Assembly (NCBI GenBank): GCA_030153205.1
Contig: JASLHV010000153.1
Span: forward strand, 1 to 15,221
Length of the DNA stretch: 15,221 nt
Direction: 5' to 3'
DNA from: Roseiarcus sp.
GTDB lineage: Bacteria; Pseudomonadota; Alphaproteobacteria; Rhizobiales; Beijerinckiaceae
In this document: positions 7,007 to 13,304 of the stretch, piece by piece
Position numbering within the stretch: position 1 is the first letter of the stretch
Layout: every line of letters begins with the position of its first letter
Program-made: the position numbers and the translations under genes
Notes under the pieces: model-generated
What the model was told of the DNA's origin: nothing
What the model saw: the letters and a program-made list of their open reading frames with translations, nothing else
The model's database searches: none

Positions 7007-7990
7007 ATGCTCGATTCCTTGCTCGCCACGGGCCGCCCCCTCCTCGCCGATGGCGCGACGGGCACCAATCTTTTCGCCATGGGTCTGTCCTCAGGCGAAA
7101 GCCCCGAATTGTGGAATGACATTCATCGCGACAAAGTTCGGGCGCTCCATCAAAGCTTCGTCGACGCAGGCGCTGATATCATTTTGACCAATAGTTTCGG
7201 CGCCAATCGCCGGCGTCTGATGCTGCATAGCTTGGAAGGACGCGTGCGCGAACTCAATCGCCGCGCCGCCGAAATCGGACGCGAGGCCGCCGATCGCGCC
7301 GGCCGGCCGGTCGTCGTCGCGGGCTCAGTCGGTCCGACAGGCGATCTTCTCGCGCCGCTCGGGCCGATCAGCGAAGAGGAAGCCGTCGAGGTCTTCATCG
7401 AACAAATCGAAGGATTGAAAGAGGGCGGTGCGGATGTCGTTTGGATCGAGACGATGTCGGCGCCCGATGAGATGCGCGCCGCCGCGACAGCGGCCAACGC
7501 TGTAAGCATGCCTTATACGGTCACCGCGAGTTTCGACACCGCAGGCAAGACCATGATGGGCCTTGCCCCAACAGCCTTGGCGGAACTGACTGATAGTTTC
7601 GCGCCCAAGCCTTTGGCGCTCGGCGCCAATTGCGGCGTCGGGGCGTCCGATCTTCTCGTCTCCATTCTCGCCATGACCGCGGCGCGGCCTGAGCAGATCG
7701 TAATCGCCAAGGCCAATGCGGGCATCCCGCAATGGCAGGGCGCGCATATCCACTATTCGGGGACGCCGGATTTGATGGCCGATTATGCGCGCCTTGCCGT
7801 CGACTCCGGCGCGCGCATTATCGGCGGCTGCTGCGGCACGAGCCCGGAACATCTCGCCGCCATGCGCCGCGCGCTCGATACCCGCAAGCCCTGTGATAGA
7901 CCCGAGGAGGCGCAAATCGTCGCCGCGCTCGGTCCGCTCGCTTCGCCGCCTGCAAAAGCGCAAGCGGCGCGCGAGCGGCGGCGGCGTTAG
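7007..7990 (+). CDS. Homocysteine S-methyltransferase family protein (betaine/SMM-type)
   Basis: Zinc-dependent methyltransferase that transfers a methyl group to homocysteine to give methionine. The 327-residue TIM-barrel carries DGATGT at 15-20, TNSFGANRRRL at 61-71, the zinc ligand in GANCG (Cys209) and the GGCCGT pair (Cys275, Cys276), the complete family set. It lacks the cobalamin and folate domains of MetH, so the donor is probably betaine or S-methylmethionine, or the protein is a stand-alone module working with a separate corrinoid protein. The last 40 residues are low-complexity Ala/Arg-rich. The ribosome site before 7007 is weak. The stop codon overlaps that of the convergent SAP-like gene by sharing bases 7987-7990. 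Confidence 0.9.
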   Translation: MLDSLLATGRPLLADGATGTNLFAMGLSSGESPELWNDIHRDKVRALHQSFVDAGADIILTNSFGANRRRLMLHSLEGRVRELNRRAAEIGREAADRAGRPVVVAGSVGPTGDLLAPLGPISEEEAVEVFIEQIEGLKEGGADVVWIETMSAPDEMRAAATAANAVSMPYTVTASFDTAGKTMMGLAPTALAELTDSFAPKPLALGANCGVGASDLLVSILAMTAARPEQIVIAKANAGIPQWQGAHIHYSGTPDLMADYARLAVDSGARIIGGCCGTSPEHLAAMRRALDTRKPCDRPEEAQIVAALGPLASPPAKAQAARERRRR

Positions 7991-8634
7991 CCGGGAGACG
8001 ATCGAGAATCTCGCTTCGCGATCTTCCTCTTGTACTCTTCGTAGGTTTTCGGCCCGAAATGGGCTTTCAGCCGCTCCCACGCTTTGAGAGCGTCGTCGCG
8101 TGAGATTTGTTTATTCGCGGGATCGGCCCGAAAATCGGACAGAAAATTGTTCATGCGCGCCGAAGGAATTTGCGGCAGGCGTCCTGGCGCGCTCATCAAT
8201 TGCGCTAGTCTCCCCGCCAAGTCCTGGTAGGTGAAACGCCGGGAAGCGCCTTGCTGTTGGCGGCGCCAATCGTTCAGCCAGTACCATTGGCCTGATTTGT
8301 CGCGGATGTCAGCGTCCTTGACGCGAACCAAACCGCGCAGAAAATCCTTCGTCTTACGATCGCCGACATAATTGATGACAAGCGTCTTCGGCGACAAGGC
8401 GTCACGCGGCGCGCCGCTCTTTCGCGGCAATATTGCTTTGCGAGACGGCGCGTGACCGGTCGTCAGATATTCTCGAATGAGATTTTCGAGTTCGTTTTTT
8501 CGGAAATTGCCGATCGCGACGCCAATGGCTCCGGCGAAAGCCTTCAACTCCTCGGCGTAGTAATATGCTGAATCAAATTCGGCGAGCGTCATGCCGACGC
8601 GCAACTTAGATCGTGAAGACTTTTTCGAACCCAT
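7987..8634 (-). CDS. SAP-like domain protein (hypothetical)
   Basis: Predicted 215-residue basic cytosolic protein. Residues 26-58 (ELKAFAGAIGV then FRKNELENLIREYL) resemble the helix-extended-helix SAP motif that binds nucleic acid; the N terminus is Lys/Ser-rich. The rest contains Trp/Arg-rich segments (WYWLNDWRRQQQ) and a Lys/Arg-rich tail, consistent with DNA or RNA binding, though catalysis cannot be inferred. The ATG at 8634 fits an AAGAAG site and lies 8 bases after the ArsR stop; the open frame extends upstream to 8694 but would overlap ArsR. Third and last gene of the DUF1127-ArsR operon. Its terminal stop overlaps that of the convergent methyltransferase. Confidence 0.75.
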   Translation of the reverse strand: MGSKKSSRSKLRVGMTLAEFDSAYYYAEELKAFAGAIGVAIGNFRKNELENLIREYLTTGHAPSRKAILPRKSGAPRDALSPKTLVINYVGDRKTKDFLRGLVRVKDADIRDKSGQWYWLNDWRRQQQGASRRFTYQDLAGRLAQLMSAPGRLPQIPSARMNNFLSDFRADPANKQISRDDALKAWERLKAHFGPKTYEEYKRKIAKRDSRSSPG

Positions 8635-8642
8635 ATTGCTTC

Positions 8643-8990
8643 TTAAGAGGACGAGCGCTGAGCCTCGGCCAATTCCGGCAGGCCCTCGCAGCAATCCGCG
8701 ACCAGGAACTTCAACAATCCTTGGCCGCGCAAAGCATCAACGCGGCAGCGTTGCACCCGTCCTTCGCGGCTCTGCGTCATCAAGCCGGCCGAGACAAGCT
8801 GAGCGATGTGATGGGCGAGTGTCGATTTCGGGATGCCGAGCGCGCTTTGGATCGCGCCGACCGGCAGCCCTTGCTCCCCCGCCTTGATCAGCAGATGAAA
8901 GATCTGCAAGCGATGCGGATGGCCAAGTTCGGCCAGACAACGCGCCGCGTCGTCGAAGACCATGCCGCTCGGCTCATTCGGACGCGTCAT
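8643..8990 (-). CDS. ArsR/SmtB-family winged-helix transcriptional regulator
   Basis: Predicted 115-residue dimeric DNA-binding repressor. A winged-helix core runs from about residue 15 (RCLAELGHPHRLQIFHLL) through the recognition helix (IPKSTLAHHIAQL, 53-65) to the wing (SREGRVQRCRV). The classical arsenic site ELCVCDL in helix 3 is absent, so this is not a canonical arsenic sensor. A C-terminal Cys100-Cys101 pair in ADCCEGLPEL could bind a metal or thiol-reactive ligand (inference). The gene starts one base after the DUF1127 stop and ends 8 bases before the SAP-like gene, so it probably autoregulates the promoter upstream of DUF1127. Confidence 0.9.
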   Translation of the reverse strand: MTRPNEPSGMVFDDAARCLAELGHPHRLQIFHLLIKAGEQGLPVGAIQSALGIPKSTLAHHIAQLVSAGLMTQSREGRVQRCRVDALRGQGLLKFLVADCCEGLPELAEAQRSSS

Positions 8991-8991
8991 T

Positions 8992-9213
8992 TCATCCGCA
9001 GATCTGTAACTCGGGCCGATGATAGACGGGCTCGAGCGCGGCCGTCCAATCGACCGCGCTTGTCCGCGCCACCATGAGAAGCGGCAACTGATCTCGCCTC
9101 AAACCGATATCAGCCAGAAGATGATCGTCGAGTTTCTCTAACGCTTTAATCGCGGCTTGCCGCCGCCATTCCTTGAAGAGATCGTCAAGGGCTTGCCTCA
9201 GAAGGATCAACAT
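8992..9213 (-). CDS. DUF1127-family small protein
   Basis: Small 73-residue protein with the DUF1127 signature in its middle: an Arg-rich helix EWRRQAAIKALEKLDDHLLADIGLRRDQL (here split as EWRRQAAIKALEKLDD and HLLADIGLRRDQL). DUF1127 proteins are abundant in alphaproteobacteria; some are reported to bind RNA and influence sRNA turnover or nutrient responses, which is the family precedent and not shown here. The 26 residues after the domain (with Trp and Cys) are longer than in the ~50-residue minimal members. ATG at 9213 follows GGAG; the frame is open 27 codons upstream but would run through the promoter. The stop is one base from the ArsR start, indicating coupled translation. Confidence 0.85.
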   Translation of the reverse strand: MLILLRQALDDLFKEWRRQAAIKALEKLDDHLLADIGLRRDQLPLLMVARTSAVDWTAALEPVYHRPELQICG

Positions 9214-9244
9214 GGCTAAGCTCCATAATGACCATTGTTCTAGT

Positions 9245-9273
9245 TTTATAGTCCTTTTAGCGCCAGAAGTCAA
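9245..9273 (-). promoter_or_regulatory. Near-consensus promoter of the DUF1127-ArsR-SAP operon
   Basis: On the minus strand TTGACT and TATAAA are separated by exactly 17 bases, a very good housekeeping promoter, with the -10 box about 31 bases upstream of the DUF1127 ATG. It sits in an AT-rich island between two divergent genes and so overlaps the upstream region of the GFA-like gene. Confidence 0.75.
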
Positions 9274-9292
9274 GAGAAAACGGGAGAACGGC

Positions 9293-9682
9293 ATGGCCGA
9301 CCGCGATGAAGAGCGTCCGCGCGCAACAGGCGGTTGCCTCTGCGGCGGCGTCCGGTACGAAGTTCATGGTCCCTTGCGCGACGTTTTGGTCTGTCACTGC
9401 ATGTTCTGCCGCCGGATGAACACGCATGTCGGCGCTTATGCGGCTTGTGCGCCTGAAGATCTGAAACTCGTCAATTCCAGCAAGCTGCGCTGGTACCGCT
9501 CTTCGCCCGGCGCGCGCCGCGGATTTTGCAGCAAATGCGGCAGCGCTTTGTTCTGGGAGCCGACGCCGCTGACTCACGTCTCGATCTCGGCGGGCAGTTT
9601 AAACGCGCCGACGGGTCTCAAAGTGCGGGAGCATATTTTTCTCGCGCAGAAGGGCGACTATTACGATTCGCCTAGTACGTAA
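9293..9682 (+). CDS. GFA/CENP-V domain zinc protein (aldehyde-activating-like)
   Basis: Predicted 129-residue cytosolic zinc-binding protein of the GFA (glutathione-dependent formaldehyde-activating) family. The seven conserved cysteines are present: GGCLCGG (Cys15, Cys17), CHCMFC (Cys34, Cys36, Cys39) and CSKCGS (Cys79, Cys82), which hold two zinc ions. Family members bind glutathione, and some were proposed to speed formation of S-hydroxymethylglutathione, but most are of unknown role. ATG at 9293 follows GGGAGA; an in-frame ATG at 9212 lies in the divergent promoter and is rejected. It is divergent from the DUF1127-ArsR operon and may share its control region. Confidence 0.9.
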   Translation: MADRDEERPRATGGCLCGGVRYEVHGPLRDVLVCHCMFCRRMNTHVGAYAACAPEDLKLVNSSKLRWYRSSPGARRGFCSKCGSALFWEPTPLTHVSISAGSLNAPTGLKVREHIFLAQKGDYYDSPST

Positions 9683-9985
9683 TAGCGAGTTCTCGCCTCG
9701 ATTTTTCGTGTATCGCGGGCTCTTTGTATCTTTTGCAACGAAAAGAGGCGGCAGCGCGCATGCCTCGCCAAACAAGGCGCTCATCGACTGCGATCGGCGG
9801 TTCATGCGGATTGGCGACCGCGCCGGACTCGACGATGTCCGTCGCCGGCGCATCGAACGGTTCGACCGCGATCTTGCCTTGCGACGACAATTTGCAGAAT
9901 TGAGCCAGCGGAATAGTCAGGCGAATGGGATCGCTGTGACCGATTTTAGCAGACGGTACTCAACGTCGCCCGGCGTCAGCTTCAT
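9672..9985 (-). pseudogene. Frameshifted ORF downstream of the phytochelatin synthase gene
   Basis: An ATG at 9985, 24 bases after the phytochelatin synthase stop, opens a frame beginning MKLTPGDVEYRLLKS and ends at TGA 9917-9919. In the next frame coding-like sequence continues (PIRLTIPLAQFCKLSSQGKI, then VEPFDAPATDIVES, PHEPPIAVDERLVWRG), with strong G/C at third positions until about residue 75, then loses it. Adding one base near the A4 run at 9944-9947 would join both into one roughly 100-residue protein. It is either a degraded gene or a sequencing error in a homopolymer. I do not recognise the family. It overlaps the last 11 bases of the convergent GFA-like gene. Confidence 0.45.
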
Positions 9986-10009
9986 GGCGAAACTGCGACC
10001 ACGTCCCGG

Positions 10010-10750
10010 CTACTGCGCTGGGGCGTCGCTCTTGGCAGTATCCTTTGCGATGAGGACGTAGCCTCGCGTTTTGCCCTCGTTATCGCGATCCGTCGTGTTC
10101 ATCGCGTCGAAGAGATCGGACGCGGAGACCCAAATCGGCGGATATTTGTAGCGCGCGACATCCATGATCAAGAATCGATCGGCCTTCTCATCATAAGCCG
10201 CGAGTGGCGAAATATGGCCGCCACTCTCTTGACCGAGCGCTTTGCGAAGATAGTTCACGAGCACGAAATGATCTTTTTCGGCGAGATAGGCGCTCGCCGT
10301 TTTGCGAAACTCATCGAGGCCGCCCGCCGCCGCGTGGCGGACGTCCACGGCGAGCGGATGGAGCTTGAGAATGTCGCCGAGTTGATCGAGCGTCATCCCT
10401 TGCCGCGCGAGAACGGCGCGCGGCAAGACCGTCTCGGTCTTGTCATCAAGGACATTGTCCTGCGTGAAGACATGGTACGGCAGATATTCGGAGGTGGATG
10501 GAGCCGGCGCGTGGACAGCGTTCAGCACCATCACCATGCTGGCGACGCCGCAATAGGCCTGATTCTTCTGGGTTTCGAAAACGACGCTGATCGGGAAATA
10601 GGCCTCGAGCGCGTGAGTCTCGAGGAGAAGCGCCTCGCCTTTGGGCGAGCGAAGATCGATAAGCGCATCCGGAAGCGTTAGCGTATCGGCCTTCGCGCAG
10701 GCGGCGAATAAAAGAAGGGACACAAAAACCGAACGAAGAAACGTGTTCAT
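10010..10750 (-). CDS. Phytochelatin synthase family protein (bacterial)
   Basis: Papain-fold gamma-glutamylcysteine dipeptidyl transpeptidase/peptidase acting on glutathione. The 246-residue single-domain protein matches the short bacterial form. The catalytic triad is visible: Cys67 in QAYCGVASM, His179 in GGHISPLAAY, Asp197 in IMDVARYKYPP, with spacings of 112 and 18, matching my recollection of the Nostoc enzyme. Bacterial members mainly hydrolyse glutathione to gamma-Glu-Cys rather than making long phytochelatins (family knowledge). An export signal MNTFLRSVFVSLLLFAACAKA precedes the domain; cleavage after AKA or lipidation at Cys18 are both possible, so it probably acts outside the cytoplasm. 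The frame also opens at TTG 10783, but the ATG at 10750 starts the signal peptide. A frameshifted ORF follows 24 bases downstream. Confidence 0.92.
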   Translation of the reverse strand: MNTFLRSVFVSLLLFAACAKADTLTLPDALIDLRSPKGEALLLETHALEAYFPISVVFETQKNQAYCGVASMVMVLNAVHAPAPSTSEYLPYHVFTQDNVLDDKTETVLPRAVLARQGMTLDQLGDILKLHPLAVDVRHAAAGGLDEFRKTASAYLAEKDHFVLVNYLRKALGQESGGHISPLAAYDEKADRFLIMDVARYKYPPIWVSASDLFDAMNTTDRDNEGKTRGYVLIAKDTAKSDAPAQ

Positions 10751-10844
10751 CTTGGCGAACCCGTCATTTTCTGAGCGCCGCAAAATCGCCCTGCTACCTC
10801 AACGCGACCGTCCAGCGCGTCTTTGGGTTACAATGGAGTTTGCG

Positions 10845-10946
10845 ATGAGCGTTCACAAGATCCGTTTGCAGAAACATCAATTCAGACCGGCTGGGTTCTC
10901 TCGCGAGTGGGATTCAGTGACAAGATGGGACAATGAGAACGAGTGA
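10845..10946 (+). CDS. Candidate small protein, 33 residues
   Basis: ATG at 10845 has GGAG six bases upstream, and the product begins MSVHKIRLQKHQFRPAGF and ends WDNENE. Its TGA overlaps a GTG start of the next coding-like frame (GTGA at 10943-10946), an arrangement typical of coupled genes. No family is recognised, codon use is less GC-biased than the neighbours, and the ORF may be chance or the start of the decayed gene that follows. Confidence 0.3.
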   Translation: MSVHKIRLQKHQFRPAGFSREWDSVTRWDNENE

Positions 10947-11138
10947 TTGAGCGCGAGGCCGCGATCGAGCGAAGGCTGCGCCGAAGTCGTAGCGGGCCAT
11001 GCCGAATATCTCGCCGATCCGCCCAAAAGCGTGCCGGCCGACAAAGGCCGGGCGGACTCTGGCGAGGCGAGCAGCCGCCAAATCGCGGTGAGCGCGTGTG
11101 TGGATTATCTTCACGCCGCTCGCTGCGCGGCCACTTGA
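10943..11138 (+). pseudogene. Frameshifted short ORF (remnant or sequencing error)
   Basis: From GTG 10943 the frame reads VIEREAAIERRLR and then degrades into Arg/Ser-rich sequence, while the adjacent frame becomes coding-like (EVVAGHAEYLADPPKSVPAD, then RQIAVSACVDYLHAARCAAT before TGA at 11136-11138). Removing one base in the CTGCGCCG run near 10976-10983 would fuse them into a helical protein of about 65 residues. Third-position G/C supports the joined reading. The family is not recognised. Confidence 0.38.
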
Positions 11139-11177
11139 TAGCCTTCATGCGCACGACACTCCGCCGCACGATCGATA

Positions 11178-11588
11178 TTATTGAGGACGCGCCGCCTTGA
11201 TTTCCGCCGCCGACACCGGGTCATCGCCCCTGGGACCGAAGCGGCGCCGCACGTAGTTGACCACGTCGGCGACTTGCTCGTCGCTCATCATCCGCCCGAG
11301 GGCCGGCATGCTTCGCAGCCCTCTGAGCAAAACGCTCTCGACATAGTCTTTGGATGCGAGATTTGGATTGTTGGCGAGCACCGGATAAGCGGCGGCTCCG
11401 ACGGCGCCCTCGCCATCCGCCTGATGACAAGCCGCGCAGATATGCGTGTAGAGAGCCTCGCCGCCTTGCTCGGCGAAGCGCCAGCCTGGACTCAAATACG
11501 CTCGAGAGGCGGAATCGTCCGCCGCGTTCCCCGCCGACGTCGCCACGCAAATCAAAAGGAAGAGACAAACTCGGCTGCGTTTCATCAT
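11178..11588 (-). CDS. Class I c-type cytochrome, secreted
   Basis: Predicted periplasmic monohaem cytochrome c of 136 residues (135 if the second of two adjacent ATGs is used). A Sec signal peptide (MMKRSRVCLFLLICVATSAG) ends near residue 22. The haem site is CAACH at 51-55, and Met94 in RSMPALG is the probable distal ligand, followed by the C-terminal helix EQVADVVNYVRRRFG. It is encoded right after the FAD amine oxidase; the junction reads ATGATGA, so its start overlaps the oxidase stop and translation must be coupled. This context makes it the likely electron acceptor of the oxidase. Confidence 0.92.
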   Translation of the reverse strand: MMKRSRVCLFLLICVATSAGNAADDSASRAYLSPGWRFAEQGGEALYTHICAACHQADGEGAVGAAAYPVLANNPNLASKDYVESVLLRGLRSMPALGRMMSDEQVADVVNYVRRRFGPRGDDPVSAAEIKAARPQ

Positions 11589-13183
11589 AGCGACAGCGCG
11601 CGTTTGTGCAGGCGCTGGATGGCGTCAAGCGCGGAGAGGATCGCGCCCTCCTGCCATGCCGGAATATAGGAGGCGTGCTCGCCGGCAAGCACGATGCGAC
11701 CGTCGATTTGGCAGAGATTGTCATAGTGCTCGTGGCGCGCCTCCTCGCTCCATTCGCCGGCGCAGCCGAGTGTGAAAGGCGAGCGGTGCCAGGCGACCGA
11801 GACGCCGTTTTCAAATTCGGACCGATATTGGGGATGAATCTTAGCGCCGTTCGCCAGGGCCACCTCGATACGTTCGGCCGGCGACATCGCGGTGAGTTCG
11901 TACGAGTTCGCTCCGTCCCACGTATAAGCGCCGAGCAACACGCCCTTGCCGCCGGCGTTCATGCCGCCGCTAGGATAGGAAATCTGGCGAATCGGCAGGT
12001 TCGTATACGTTATACCGCCGAAGATATGGTCGTCCTCTTCCCAAAAGCGACGGCGGAACTGCAAACCGATCTTGACCGAAGAGGAATAGGGCACGGCGTC
12101 GATCGCCGCTTTCATCGGCGCCGAGACGTTCATCGCGAGTTGGCTCACGACGGTCAGCGGCAGCGCGCAGACGCACCAATCCGCTTTTTCCTCGAGGACC
12201 TTGCCGCCATCGGCGAGGTTTTCGAAGGAAACAACGACGCCGCGCTCGTCCTGGCGAATGCTCACGACTTTTGCGCGATAGCGGATGACATTCGGCAATT
12301 GCCGGGCGAACGCCTCTCCGATCCGCCCCATGCCGCCGACAGGCTGGAACATCGTCGTCTGAAAATCATAAGCGAAAAAACTCTGGAGGCTACGCCACAG
12401 CCGCGATTTCAAAATATCGCTGAAGACGATCGGTTCGCCCTGGGCGGGCGCCGCCGAAAGGCCGCCGCCGGGATCCTTGGCGTAGCCACGGAGATCCGCC
12501 GATGCGTCGCTCGCGCGATAGCGAAAGTCCTTGTCGAGGCCCCCCCGCTCACGCAGGGCTTCGAGCAATATTTCTTGATCTTCCTTGGTGACCGCATCGT
12601 CGAGCGCGCCTTGGCGCGTCGTCTTCGCGAGAAGCTCCGCGATCCCGCCATCAAAATCGGCTTTGATCTCGCGGATGCGCTGCGGCTTGCCGTCGAAGGC
12701 GTTGGCGCTATGCAGATAAGCGTTGTGATTGAGTTGGACGAAAGGCTCGAGCGCGACGCCAAATTGACGGCAATAATGCAGCAATGCGTGATGATGATAG
12801 GGAATGCGCCACGGGCCCGGATTGAGGTACAAGCCCTGGTCGAATGCGCAGCGCTGTGTCGCGCCTCCAAGTTCGGTATAGACATCGCCGCCGCGCAACG
12901 ACCAATTCCGGCCGCCCGCGCGGTCGTTATATTCGAGCACGCTGACCTTGTACCCGGCGCGGCCGAGTTCATAGGCCGCCGTCATGCCGGCAAGACCGGC
13001 GCCCAAAATGACGACGGACGCGCCTTTCGGATCGCCATCGAGCGTGATCGGCCCGCGATAGGGCGATTCATTCGCAAAGCCCAGGCTCGTCATCGCTTCA
13101 TAGGCGGCCCAGGCCCCCGCCGTGGAGCCGATCAGCGTCAGAAGGTTGCGCCGGCTCAAACGAGGGGCGGTTTGATCGTTCAT
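11585..13183 (-). CDS. Tat-exported FAD-dependent amine oxidase (MAO/L-amino-acid oxidase superfamily)
   Basis: Predicted flavoenzyme of 532 residues that oxidises an amine or amino acid to the imine. The N terminus has a twin-arginine signal (SRRNLLTLIG, Arg11-Arg12), indicating folded export to the periplasm. The dinucleotide fold is ILGAGLAGMTAAYELGRAG (about 59-77), followed by Glu84 and RAGGRNW (88-94); the C-terminal FAD segment is AGEHASYIPAWQEGAI (500-515). The insert containing GPWRIPYHHHALLHYC resembles L-amino-acid-oxidase-like members, but the substrate is not readable. AAGGAGG lies 14 bases before the ATG, a long spacing. The cytochrome c gene overlaps its stop, suggesting that it acts as a dehydrogenase. 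Divergent from the pseudouridine synthase gene. Confidence 0.9.
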   Translation of the reverse strand: MNDQTAPRLSRRNLLTLIGSTAGAWAAYEAMTSLGFANESPYRGPITLDGDPKGASVVILGAGLAGMTAAYELGRAGYKVSVLEYNDRAGGRNWSLRGGDVYTELGGATQRCAFDQGLYLNPGPWRIPYHHHALLHYCRQFGVALEPFVQLNHNAYLHSANAFDGKPQRIREIKADFDGGIAELLAKTTRQGALDDAVTKEDQEILLEALRERGGLDKDFRYRASDASADLRGYAKDPGGGLSAAPAQGEPIVFSDILKSRLWRSLQSFFAYDFQTTMFQPVGGMGRIGEAFARQLPNVIRYRAKVVSIRQDERGVVVSFENLADGGKVLEEKADWCVCALPLTVVSQLAMNVSAPMKAAIDAVPYSSSVKIGLQFRRRFWEEDDHIFGGITYTNLPIRQISYPSGGMNAGGKGVLLGAYTWDGANSYELTAMSPAERIEVALANGAKIHPQYRSEFENGVSVAWHRSPFTLGCAGEWSEEARHEHYDNLCQIDGRIVLAGEHASYIPAWQEGAILSALDAIQRLHKRALSL

Positions 13184-13304
13184 CGGATCGACGCATCCCT
13201 CCTTGAAGCGCCAGCGCTACGTCTACACATATCGGGTCAATCCAAAGATTTTGAAGCGTCGCCGCCGGACGCGGGCCGCCCATCGGGCCGTTTCGATTCA
13301 TGCT

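Larger units (their letters stand above)
10751..11177. other. 427-base region without a confident gene
   Basis: The stretch between phytochelatin synthase and cytochrome c (both minus strand) holds no full-length recognisable gene. Coding-like signals appear on the plus strand: a 33-codon ORF at 10845-10946 and an apparently frameshifted frame at 10943-11138, listed separately. No convincing terminator or promoter was seen, though the upstream control of phytochelatin synthase must lie in its left part. Confidence 0.5.

Noticed and set aside
7987..9682. Arsenic-resistance locus suggested by the ArsR-type regulator
   Set aside because: No arsenate reductase, ArsB/Acr3 pump or ArsH nearby, and the regulator lacks the arsenic-binding motif.
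9685..9706. Possible terminator of the GFA-like gene (short stem then TTTTT)
   Set aside because: Stem of only four pairs with a five-base gap or a seven-base loop before the T run; too weak to annotate.
9708..10061. 117-codon plus-strand ORF in the gap before phytochelatin synthase
   Set aside because: No ribosome site or family; the opposite strand shows better codon bias and motif-like sequence in the frameshifted remnant.
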